Assembly: GCA_030626365.1 (NCBI GenBank)
Contig: DAOUPC010000085.1
Location: forward strand, 1 to 9,847
Reading direction: 5' to 3'
Length of the DNA stretch: 9,847 nucleotides
Source: Paracoccaceae bacterium
Lineage (GTDB): Bacteria; Pseudomonadota; Alphaproteobacteria; Rhodobacterales; Rhodobacteraceae
In this document: positions 1 through 6,242 of the stretch, piece by piece
Position numbering within the stretch: the stretch's first letter is position 1
How the letters are laid out: every line of letters starts with the position of its first letter
Position numbers and translations under genes: made by a program
The notes under the pieces: model-generated
Seen by the model: the letters and a program-made list of their open reading frames with translations, nothing else
What the model was told of the DNA's origin: nothing
Database searches by the model: none

Positions 1-222
1 CCCCCCACGGTGATCTTTACCGCCGGTTGCGACCCGCTGCGCGATGACGGGCGCGATTACCGTGACCGGCTGGTCGGTGCCGGGGGCATGGCCCACTGGA
101 TCAACGAACCGGGGCTGGTGCATGGCTATTTGCGCGCCCGCACCCATGTCGCCCGCGCCAGTTTTGAGAGGATCACCGTGGCGATTGAGGCCCTGGGGCA
201 GGGGATGTGGCCCTATGGCTGA
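1..222 (+). CDS. alpha/beta hydrolase (HSL/acetyl-esterase type), C-terminal part
   Basis: This is the 3' end of a gene that begins upstream of the window; the open frame runs from base 1 to a TGA at 220-222, giving 73 residues. Two hallmarks of the hormone-sensitive-lipase-like alpha/beta hydrolase 3 family are visible. The catalytic acid lies in AGCDPLRDDG (the Asp is residue 11 of the visible part). The catalytic histidine lies in GLVHGYLRAR (His 41). The Asp-to-His spacing and the short helical C-terminus fit the family. The nucleophile GDSAGG and the HGGG oxyanion motif would be upstream and cannot be checked. Such enzymes hydrolyse short-chain carboxylic esters in the cytoplasm; the substrate here is unknown. 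The GTG at base 10 is an internal codon, not a real start. The gene converges on the minus-strand cluster and is probably not part of it. Confidence 0.85.
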   Translation, partial: PPTVIFTAGCDPLRDDGRDYRDRLVGAGGMAHWINEPGLVHGYLRARTHVARASFERITVAIEALGQGMWPYG

Positions 223-236
223 ATATATGGCTGAAC

Positions 237-266
237 GCCCGGCGGGAACGCCGGGCCGGAAATTTT
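237..266 (+). terminator. GC-rich hairpin between convergent genes, likely terminator of the plus-strand hydrolase
   Basis: A perfect 8-bp stem (GCCCGGCG at 237-244 pairing with CGCCGGGC at 249-256) closes a GGAA tetraloop of the stable GNRA type. It starts 14 bases after the stop of the plus-strand esterase and is followed, after CGGAAA, by only four T (263-266). The stem is strong but the T-tract is short and displaced, so intrinsic termination is plausible rather than certain. The opposite strand shows no T-run after the stem, so termination of the minus-strand operon here would need Rho or would be inefficient. Confidence 0.6.
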
Positions 267-277
267 GGATGCCCCTG

Positions 278-1114
278 CTAACGCAGGAATGATTTTGCCT
301 TCATCGTGTCGGGAATGGGGGCACCCAGACGTGACAGGATGGTCGGGGCCAGTTGCAACTGGTCGATCAGCGTATCCTTGGACGGACCTTTTGCCGGGCC
401 GAAATAATACAGGGCCGCATCCTGTTGCAGATCACTGCGACCGCCGTGATGGCCGCGTTCGTCCTGACCGTGGTCGGCGGTGACAATCACCTCGTATCCG
501 GCGGCGCGCCATTTAGGAATGAACGGGGCCAGCATTTCGTCCATCACGACACAGGCGTGATCCATTTCCTGACATTCGTGGAAAAACCGGTGTCCCATGC
601 TGTCCAGCGTACAGGTGTGCAGCATCGCGTAATTCAGCCCAAAGCGCAGGCTCAGGTTGGTCAGCGTGGCAAACAGGTCCACATCTGACGGGGTCATCTG
701 ATTGTTCTGGCCATACCCGGTCATGGTGTGAAACCGGCCATGGTTGATGGTATCGCTGTCGGGTTCGTCGTATTCGATGTCACGCACATAATCGAAGGGA
801 TGGCGGTTAAAGAACTCGGACCAGAACGAATGCGCCACTGCGCCGGTGGTGCCCCCGCCGGCGCGCACCTGACTGAACACATCTGGCTGGGACAGGCGAA
901 ACACATTGCCATTGCCGGTACAGCCATGCACCGCAGGCGACACCCCGGTATGGATCGAGGCATAGCAACTGGCCGAGATCGACGGCAGAACCGCCCGGAT
1001 TTTCCAGACCTGCGCATCGCCACTGTCAACCCAGCCTTCCAGATTGCCGAACAACCGCCGCCAGTTGCGCCACGGCACCCCGTCCAGAATGATCAGAATC
1101 AGTTTTCTATCCAT
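278..1114 (-). CDS. alkaline phosphatase superfamily protein, type I phosphodiesterase/nucleotide pyrophosphatase-like
   Basis: A 278-residue protein with the metal-site pattern of the NPP/phosphodiesterase branch of the alkaline phosphatase superfamily. Seen: ILDG near the N-terminus (Asp11), LPSISASCYASIHTG (nucleophile position Ser47), LDSMGH (Asp171, His175), TADHG (Asp214, His215) and GHHGG (His222/His223). These account for the ligands of two zinc-like metals. Family members cleave phosphodiesters, pyrophosphates or phosphonates through a covalent Thr/Ser intermediate. There is no signal peptide or membrane segment, so it should act in the cytoplasm, unlike many secreted NPPs. It is short for NPPs (commonly about 400 residues or more), leaving little room for insertions. 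The ATG lies 2 bases after the ATPase stop, with AGGA 8 bases upstream inside the ATPase gene, so it is very likely co-transcribed with the transporter. The substrate is not known; phosphonate or phosphodiester cleavage after import is an inference. Confidence 0.85.
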   Translation of the reverse strand: MDRKLILIILDGVPWRNWRRLFGNLEGWVDSGDAQVWKIRAVLPSISASCYASIHTGVSPAVHGCTGNGNVFRLSQPDVFSQVRAGGGTTGAVAHSFWSEFFNRHPFDYVRDIEYDEPDSDTINHGRFHTMTGYGQNNQMTPSDVDLFATLTNLSLRFGLNYAMLHTCTLDSMGHRFFHECQEMDHACVVMDEMLAPFIPKWRAAGYEVIVTADHGQDERGHHGGRSDLQQDAALYYFGPAKGPSKDTLIDQLQLAPTILSRLGAPIPDTMKAKSFLR

Positions 1115-1116
1115 GC

Positions 1117-2754
1117 TCAGTTTCCTGCGCTTTCCATCTTGCGGTTTGCAATCACCTGCTCCAGCCAGCCCAGTCGCATTTCGGGAACTGAACTAAGCAG
1201 CAGGTCGGTATAATCATCAAACGGGGGGGCCAGCACCTTGGACTTTGGCCCGTAACGCACCACGCGGCCCTGATACATCACCGCGATACTGTCGGCGATG
1301 GCCCGCACCGTGGCCAGATCGTGGGTGATGAACAAATAGGCCACGTTTTCGGCCTTTTGCAGCTCCAGAAGCAGTTTCAGAATGCCATCTGCCACCAGCG
1401 GGTCCAGCGCCGATGTGACCTCATCGCAGATGATTACTTTTGGCTTGGCGGCCAGTGAACGGGCAATGCAGACGCGCTGTTTCTGACCACCGGACAGTTC
1501 GGCGGGATAACGGTCGATAAACCCGTCGCCCATCTCGATCGCATCCAGCAATTCCCGTATCCGGCGTTTCTTTTCCGCCCCGCGCAGGCCGAAATAGAAC
1601 TCAAGCGGGCGGCCGATGATTGTGCCGACGGTTTGACGCGGGTTCATCGCCACATCCGCCATCTGATAGATCATCTGCAATTCGCGCAACTCGTCGCGCG
1701 ACCGCCCCGCAAGGGCATCCGACAGGGTCTGCCCGGCAAAGTTGGTCTGGCCTTCGCGCGGCGGCAAAAGGCCGGTGATAACCCGTGCCAGGGTCGATTT
1801 CCCCGACCCGCTTTCGCCGACAATGGCCAGGGTCTGGCCGGGGTACAGATCGACGGACACATCGCTTAGCACGTCGAACTTGGTTCCCTTGTAGCGGGCG
1901 GTGATGTTGGTGACGCTCAGCACCGGGTCGGTGCCCGGTGGTTTTTCCTGGTGGTCGATCGAACGAACCGACACCAGCGCCTTGGTATAGTCCTCTTTGG
2001 GGGCGCTGATGATCTGGCCAGTGTCGCCGTATTCCACCATTTCGCCGTGACGCAGCACCATGATGTGGTCACTGATCTGGGCCACCACGGCCAGATCGTG
2101 GGTGATGTATAACGCGGCTACCCCGGTGTCACGGATTGCTTCCTTGATGGCGGCCAGCACGTCGATTTGTGTGGTTACATCCAGCGCCGTGGTGGGTTCA
2201 TCGAACACCACCATGTCCGGTTCGGGGCACAGGGCCAGCGCGGTCATACAGCGCTGTAACTGCCCGCCAGACACCTGATGCGGATAGCGTTTGCCGATGT
2301 TTTCCGGGTCCGGCAGGCCCAGCTTGGCAAACAGGTCAATCGCGCGGGTCTCGGCCTGGCTTTTCGAGAATTTTCCGTGCCCGACTGCGGCCTCGATCAC
2401 CTGTTCCATGATCTGCTTGGCCGGGTTGAACGATGCGGCGGCGGATTGCGAGACATATGTCACCTCGCCGCCGCGCAGGGCGCGGATGTCTTTCAGGGAT
2501 GTTTTCAGGATGTCACGCCCGTTAACCCAGACCTCTCCTGCGGTGATCTTCACGCCGCCACGCCCATAGGCCATGGCCGCCAGTCCGATGGTCGATTTCC
2601 CGGCCCCGGATTCGCCGATCAGCCCCAGAACCTGACCCTTTTGCAGGTCGAAATCGACCCCATGCACAATGGCAATGTCATGGGGTTTTTCGCCCGGCGG
2701 ATAGACCGTCGCGCCAATCTTCAGGCCGCGTACCTTTACCAGTGGTTCGTTCAT
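1117..2754 (-). CDS. ABC transporter ATP-binding protein, fused DppD-DppF type (two ATPase domains)
   Basis: The 545 residues contain two complete ABC ATPase domains in tandem, so one gene supplies both ATP-hydrolysing halves of an oligopeptide-type importer. Domain 1: Walker A GESGAGKST (47-55), Q-loop Gln103, signature VSGGQLQR (161-168), Walker B MVVFDEP (181-187), switch His219. Domain 2: Walker A GESGSGKST (313-321), Q-loop Gln364, signature LSGGQKQR (420-427), Walker B VIICDE (440-445), switch His478. All catalytic residues are present in both halves, so both sites should be active. The residues after each Q-loop glutamine (SAAASFNPA and MADVAMNPR) differ from the common DPxxSLNPR of DppD/OppD; that region contacts the permease. 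Linkers near 250-278 and the C-terminus (DDYTDLLLSSVPE) resemble the oligopeptide-family C-terminal extension. The ATG overlaps the DppC-type permease stop as ATGA, with a G-rich stretch upstream as ribosome binding site. It is a peripheral inner-membrane protein on the cytoplasmic face. Confidence 0.95.
   Translation of the reverse strand: MNEPLVKVRGLKIGATVYPPGEKPHDIAIVHGVDFDLQKGQVLGLIGESGAGKSTIGLAAMAYGRGGVKITAGEVWVNGRDILKTSLKDIRALRGGEVTYVSQSAAASFNPAKQIMEQVIEAAVGHGKFSKSQAETRAIDLFAKLGLPDPENIGKRYPHQVSGGQLQRCMTALALCPEPDMVVFDEPTTALDVTTQIDVLAAIKEAIRDTGVAALYITHDLAVVAQISDHIMVLRHGEMVEYGDTGQIISAPKEDYTKALVSVRSIDHQEKPPGTDPVLSVTNITARYKGTKFDVLSDVSVDLYPGQTLAIVGESGSGKSTLARVITGLLPPREGQTNFAGQTLSDALAGRSRDELRELQMIYQMADVAMNPRQTVGTIIGRPLEFYFGLRGAEKKRRIRELLDAIEMGDGFIDRYPAELSGGQKQRVCIARSLAAKPKVIICDEVTSALDPLVADGILKLLLELQKAENVAYLFITHDLATVRAIADSIAVMYQGRVVRYGPKSKVLAPPFDDYTDLLLSSVPEMRLGWLEQVIANRKMESAGN
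1123..1126 (-). promoter_or_regulatory. Shine-Dalgarno of the phosphodiesterase, inside the ATPase 3' end
   Basis: AGGA on the minus strand lies 8 bases before the ATG at 1114 and within the last codons of the ATPase gene. It fixes the phosphodiesterase start and suggests translational coupling to the ATPase. Confidence 0.65.
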
Positions 2755-3566
2755 CCCCGGCCCCCTTTCAGCGAAGTGGTCCGGTTCAGTACCCAGTCAG
2801 CCACCAGGTTGACCGAAATGGACAGCGTGGCGATGGCAAAGGCCGGTGCAAGGGCAGCAGGGATGCCATAGACGATCCCGTCCTTGTTTTCCTTGACGAT
2901 CCCGCCCCAGTCGGCCTGGGGCGGTTGCACGCCAAGGCCAAGAAACGACAGGGTCGACACAAACAACACCATGAATATGAACCGCAGCCCCATTTCCGCA
3001 ACCAGCGGAGACAGCGCGTTGGGCAGGATTTCCCGAAAGATGATCCATAGGAGCTTTTCACCGCGCAGGCGGGCGGCCTCGACGTAATCCATCACGGCGA
3101 TATCCACCGCAACGGCACGGGCCAGCCTGAACACGCGGGTTGAATCCAGCAGGCCCATCACCAGGATCAGCACGTTGACCGTGACCGGCATTACCGACAG
3201 CACGACCAGCGCAAAGATCAGCGACGGGATCGACATGATCAGATCGACAAAGCGCGACAAAAGCTGGTCAACCCAGCCGCCGGAAACCGCCGCGATAAAG
3301 CCCAAGGTCGCACCGGTGGTAAAGCTAAGGATTGTCGCCATGGTTGCGATAAAGATCGTGGTGCGCCCGCCATAGATCATCCGGCTAAGCAGGTCGCGCC
3401 CGATGCTGTCGGTGCCCAGCAGATACTTGGCTGATGATGGCTCCCATACATCTCCGACGACTTCGGCCATGCCATAGGGGGCAATCCAGGGGGCAAAGAT
3501 TGCCACAAAGAAATACAGGCCGGTAAAGGACAGTCCGATCATGGCCGAAATTGGAATATTCTTCAT
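2751..3566 (-). CDS. ABC transporter permease, DppC/OppC type
   Basis: A 271-residue inner-membrane permease. An N-terminal membrane segment (about 8-29) is followed by the DppC hallmark LLGTDSIGRDLLSRMIYGGR (49-68), then hydrophobic segments near 73-93, 107-128, 130-141, 193-210 and 237-260. The cytoplasmic EAA loop that docks on the ATPase is clear (VEAARLRGEKLLW from 162, ending REILPN at 183). Length and segment order fit the family. Such subunits pair with a DppB-type partner to form the import channel. The start is supported by GAGG at 3575-3578 with 8 bases of spacing. The ATG overlaps the end of the preceding permease gene by 4 bases, and its own stop overlaps the ATPase start by 4 bases, so the three membrane-complex genes are probably translationally coupled. 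Substrate specificity is not readable from this subunit. Confidence 0.95.
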   Translation of the reverse strand: MKNIPISAMIGLSFTGLYFFVAIFAPWIAPYGMAEVVGDVWEPSSAKYLLGTDSIGRDLLSRMIYGGRTTIFIATMATILSFTTGATLGFIAAVSGGWVDQLLSRFVDLIMSIPSLIFALVVLSVMPVTVNVLILVMGLLDSTRVFRLARAVAVDIAVMDYVEAARLRGEKLLWIIFREILPNALSPLVAEMGLRFIFMVLFVSTLSFLGLGVQPPQADWGGIVKENKDGIVYGIPAALAPAFAIATLSISVNLVADWVLNRTTSLKGGRG

Positions 3567-4519
3567 TTCGGGTGCCTCAGACGTGGATTGGCCAGGATCG
3601 ACACGATGTCGGCGACCATGTTCAGGCCGATATAGACGGCGGCAAAGATGATGCCACAGGCCTGGACCACCGGCACATCGCGCTTGGATACGTGATCGAC
3701 CAGATACTGGCCCATGCCGGGATAGACGAACACCACTTCGATCACCACGACCCCGACAACCAGATAGGCCAGGTTCAGCATCACCACATTGACGATTGGC
3801 GATATGGCGTTGGGAAAGGCGTGTCGCGCTATGACCGAAAAGGTGCTTAGCCCCTTTAGTTCGGCGGTTTCGATATAGGCCGACTGCATCACATTCAGGA
3901 TCGCCGCGCGGGTCATGCGCATCATATGTGCCAGAACCACCAGCGTCAGAACCATCACCGGCAGGGCAATCGCGTTCAGCTTTTCAAAGAATGACATTCC
4001 GTCATTAACCAGCGCCACGGACGAAAACCAGCCCAGCTTGACGGCAATGAAATACATCAGCACATAGCCGATCAGAAATTCAGGGATCGAGATGGACGTC
4101 AGCGTAACCGCCGATATCATCTTGTCCGGCCAGCGGTCCTTATAGCGCACCGCCAGCAGGCCCAGAAAAATGGCCAGCGGAACCGAAATCACGGCAGCGC
4201 AGGACGCCAGAAACAGGGTGTTCTTCAACCGGTAACCGATGGATTCGCCAATGTCGCGGCCATTGGTCAGGGCGGTGCCCAGATCACCGTGCAGCACATC
4301 ATTCAGCCAACTAAGATAGCGGCTGACGGCGGGTTCGTTCAGGCCCAGTTCTGCGCGCAGGTTGGCCAGGTTTTCCGGTGTTGCGGATTGACCCAGAATG
4401 GATTGCGCCACGTCACCGGGCAGAATTTGCGTTCCCACAAAAATCAGGATCGACGCGGCCAGCAACAGCAATGTGCTCAGCGCAAGGCGCTGAGCAACAA
4501 GTTTTACAATGGGGTGCAT
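3563..4519 (-). CDS. ABC transporter permease, DppB/OppB type
   Basis: A 318-residue inner-membrane permease of the dipeptide/oligopeptide/nickel family. Visible family features are the first membrane segment (about 10-30) ending in TQILPGDVA, the periplasmic stretch LRAELGLNEPAVSRYLSWL (54-72) with DVLHGDLGTAL (74-84), and later membrane segments near 101-124, 136-160, 183-199, 244-266 and 288-308. The cytoplasmic EAA loop (AYIETAELKGLSTFSVIARH, 214-233, then AFPNAISP) contacts the ATPase. The length is normal. The gene begins 10 bases after the binding-protein stop. No good Shine-Dalgarno is visible before this ATG, and a small hairpin covers that region, so translation may depend on ribosomes arriving from the binding-protein gene. 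It overlaps the next permease by ATGA. Confidence 0.95.
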   Translation of the reverse strand: MHPIVKLVAQRLALSTLLLLAASILIFVGTQILPGDVAQSILGQSATPENLANLRAELGLNEPAVSRYLSWLNDVLHGDLGTALTNGRDIGESIGYRLKNTLFLASCAAVISVPLAIFLGLLAVRYKDRWPDKMISAVTLTSISIPEFLIGYVLMYFIAVKLGWFSSVALVNDGMSFFEKLNAIALPVMVLTLVVLAHMMRMTRAAILNVMQSAYIETAELKGLSTFSVIARHAFPNAISPIVNVVMLNLAYLVVGVVVIEVVFVYPGMGQYLVDHVSKRDVPVVQACGIIFAAVYIGLNMVADIVSILANPRLRHPK

Positions 4520-4521
4520 GA

Positions 4522-4538
4522 CTGACTGCTTAAGTCAG
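4522..4538 (-). promoter_or_regulatory. 6-bp stem-loop at the binding-protein/permease junction
   Basis: CTGACT and AGTCAG (4522-4527 and 4533-4538) form a perfect inverted repeat around a 5-base loop. The structure contains the binding-protein stop codon and ends 2 bases from the permease ATG. There is no T-run, so it is not a terminator. It could stabilise the upstream mRNA end or lower permease translation, in line with the usual excess of binding protein over permease. The stem is short and only half GC, so the effect is uncertain. Confidence 0.35.
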
Positions 4539-6116
4539 CCAGCACTTGACGCCGGCAAAGCTGTTCATCAGCTCGCCGTTGGGATCGGAATCATAGCCAC
4601 CGACCTTGTTGCTGACCGCGTCAATGAAGTCATTGAACATCGGGCAGATCAACCCACCTTCATTGTGCAAGATACCGGCCATTTCGCTGTAAAGCGCCTT
4701 GCGCTTGCCCAGGTCCAGTTCGGCCTTGGCCTGAAGCAGAAGCGCGTCAAAATCCGGGCGCTTGAACTGGGTGTCGTTCCAGTCTGCGGTCGACAGATAG
4801 GCGGTCGAATACATCTGGTCCTGCACCGGACGGCCACCCCAGTAGGATGCGCAGAACGGCTGTTTGTTCCACACTTCCGACCAGTAACCATCGTTTGGCT
4901 CGCGCTTGATCTCAAGCGGGATACCGGCGGCCTGGGCCGACTGCTGGAACAGGGCGGCGGCATCAACCGCGCCCGGAAATGCGCCATCAGCGGTACGCAG
5001 AATGATCGGCGATCCGTCGTGGCCGGATTTCTTGTAATACTCGGCCGCCAGTGCCGGGTCATATTCGCGCTGGGCAAGGCTGTCGTCAAACAGCGGATAA
5101 GAGGCGTTGATCGGGATATCGTTGCCGACGCCGCCATAGCCACGCAGGATCTTGTCGACCATTTCCTGACGGTTGATCGACAGTTTCAGCGCCATACGCA
5201 GGTCATTGTTGTCAAACGGTGCCGTTTCGATGCGCATGATGAACACATAGTGGCCACGGCCCGACACGTTGCGCACATCCAGATTGGGCGCGCGGCCCAG
5301 CAGTTTGGCAATCTTGGGATCAACCCGGTTGATCATATGCACCTGACCCGATTGCAGCGCCGCCGTCCGGGCGGTGGCATCGTTGATCACCAGGATTTCG
5401 GATGAATCGGCATAGCCGCGATCACTGTCCCAGTCATTGGCCCATTTGGTGAACCCGTGACGCACGCCCGGTTCGTTGATGGCGACGGTATAGGCACCGG
5501 TGCCGATGCCAGCGGCGGGGTCATCAACGCCGCCGTTCGGCTGGATAACCAGGTGATAGTCGCCCAACAGATAAGGCAGGTCGGCGTTCGGTGTAGAGAG
5601 CGTAACCGAGAACACATCGCCATCGACCTTCATCGACTCGATGCCCTTGACGATACCCAGTGCGCCGGATGTCGCTTTTTCGTCCGAATGGCGCTGGATG
5701 GTTTTCAGCACGTCATCGGCGGTCATGGTCTTGCCGTTGTGAAACTCGACCCCTTTGCGGATCTTGAAACGCCAGGTCTTGGCGTCCGGCGTGCTTTCGA
5801 TGCTTTCGGCCAGACGGGGGACGATTTCACCGGTGGGTGATACCTGAACCAGCGTGTCACCCCAGTGGCGCAGAACGTTCAGCGGAACCTCGGATGCGAC
5901 CAGCGCCGGATCAAGCGTGTTGCTGCTTTCGCCGCCCGAACAACCGATCTTGATCGTGCCACCCCGGACCGGACCAGCGGCGCGCGCGGCATCGGCAAAC
6001 ATGGTGCTGGCCATTGCGGCGCTGACGCCCAATGCGGCAGCGCGCCCCATGAATTCGCGGCGGGTCATTTTGCCTTCGGTGACACGGCTGGCTATAAAGT
6101 CGAGTTGTTTAGGCAT
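4530..6116 (-). CDS. ABC transporter substrate-binding protein, family 5 (peptide/opine/nickel type), Tat-exported
   Basis: A 528-residue periplasmic binding protein of the SBP_bac_5 family, the substrate-capturing part of the importer encoded just downstream. Residues 17-47 form a twin-arginine signal: MTRREFMGR (Arg19-Arg20), a weakly hydrophobic alanine-rich core, and a likely cleavage site at ARA-A near 46. Export in folded form by Tat is therefore expected. The mature part begins with the family pattern GGTIKIG and LDPAL, followed by FKIRKGVEFHNGKTMTADDV and GTGAYTV, and its length fits the family (about 500-540). The ATG at 6116 is preferred because AGGA sits 8 bases before it; an internal ATG at residue 17 is a less likely start. 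The family binds peptides, but also nickel chelates, glutathione, opines and agrocinopines, so calling it a peptide binder would go beyond the evidence. It is the first gene of the transport block and follows a 126-base gap. Confidence 0.93.
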   Translation of the reverse strand: MPKQLDFIASRVTEGKMTRREFMGRAAALGVSAAMASTMFADAARAAGPVRGGTIKIGCSGGESSNTLDPALVASEVPLNVLRHWGDTLVQVSPTGEIVPRLAESIESTPDAKTWRFKIRKGVEFHNGKTMTADDVLKTIQRHSDEKATSGALGIVKGIESMKVDGDVFSVTLSTPNADLPYLLGDYHLVIQPNGGVDDPAAGIGTGAYTVAINEPGVRHGFTKWANDWDSDRGYADSSEILVINDATARTAALQSGQVHMINRVDPKIAKLLGRAPNLDVRNVSGRGHYVFIMRIETAPFDNNDLRMALKLSINRQEMVDKILRGYGGVGNDIPINASYPLFDDSLAQREYDPALAAEYYKKSGHDGSPIILRTADGAFPGAVDAAALFQQSAQAAGIPLEIKREPNDGYWSEVWNKQPFCASYWGGRPVQDQMYSTAYLSTADWNDTQFKRPDFDALLLQAKAELDLGKRKALYSEMAGILHNEGGLICPMFNDFIDAVSNKVGGYDSDPNGELMNSFAGVKCWLT

Positions 6117-6124
6117 GAATTTTT

Positions 6125-6128
6125 TCCT
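6125..6128 (-). promoter_or_regulatory. Shine-Dalgarno of the binding-protein gene
   Basis: AGGA on the minus strand, in the context GCAGGAAAAAATTC before ATG, with 8 bases of spacing and an A-rich unstructured spacer. It is the clearest ribosome binding site in the window. It decides the start at 6116 over the internal ATG 16 codons later. Confidence 0.7.
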
Positions 6129-6195
6129 GCTTTTTCTACATATTTTGGTTTGATATGAAAAGTTTCGCGTATTTCCGCGCCCCTAGCAAGGGTTA

Positions 6196-6235
6196 ATGCC
6201 CCAATCATGCGCCACCCATGCCCCGATCATACACC
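6196..6235. repeat. two direct repeats, 22-bp period, candidate operator
   Basis: ATGCCCCAATCATGCGCC (6196-6213) and ATGCCCCGATCATACACC (6218-6235) match at 15 of 18 positions, and all three differences are transitions. The start-to-start distance of 22 bases is about two helical turns, which would put both copies on the same face of the DNA. They lie about 80-120 bases upstream of the binding-protein start codon, a typical place for an activator site. Confidence 0.6.
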
Positions 6236-6242
6236 TGTCGGG

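Larger units (their letters stand above)
6117..6242 (-). promoter_or_regulatory. probable control region of the transporter operon
   Basis: This is the only gap above 100 bases in the minus-strand array. Reading toward the binding-protein gene it holds two direct repeats (6196-6235), a 4-bp hairpin CCCT/AGGG (6181-6192), a 4-bp CGCG/CGCG hairpin (6166-6179), then a strongly AT-rich leader (about 6117-6165) unlike the surrounding DNA. No convincing sigma-70 -35/-10 pair could be assigned, and no strong terminator for the upstream hydrolase gene is visible. Readthrough from the hydrolase is possible in addition to a local promoter. Confidence 0.45.

Noticed and set aside
274..287. Small inverted repeat CCTGC/GCAGG overlapping the phosphodiesterase stop, as a terminator of the minus-strand operon.
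   Set aside because: It has a 5-bp stem with no T-run on the minus strand; part of the match lies in coding sequence.
728..1213. Plus-strand open frame of 161 codons opposite the phosphodiesterase and the ATPase end.
   Set aside because: It crosses two real minus-strand genes and shows no domain, signal or ribosome binding site.
4509..5405. Long plus-strand open frame (298 codons) opposite the binding-protein gene.
   Set aside because: It is a shadow of GC-rich coding on the minus strand, with no recognisable domain and low-plausibility composition; the minus-strand gene has clear family motifs and a ribosome binding site.
6166..6179. CGCG/CGCG hairpin followed by AAACTTTT on the minus strand as a terminator for the CocE-like gene.
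   Set aside because: The stem has only 4 bp and the T-run is short and displaced; not enough to call a terminator.
6182..6204. Sigma-54-like promoter on the minus strand: GGCATTAACCCTTGC upstream of the binding-protein gene.
   Set aside because: It has GG and TTGC elements but 11 bases separate GG from GC instead of the strict 10, and the outer positions match the consensus poorly. Too weak to annotate.
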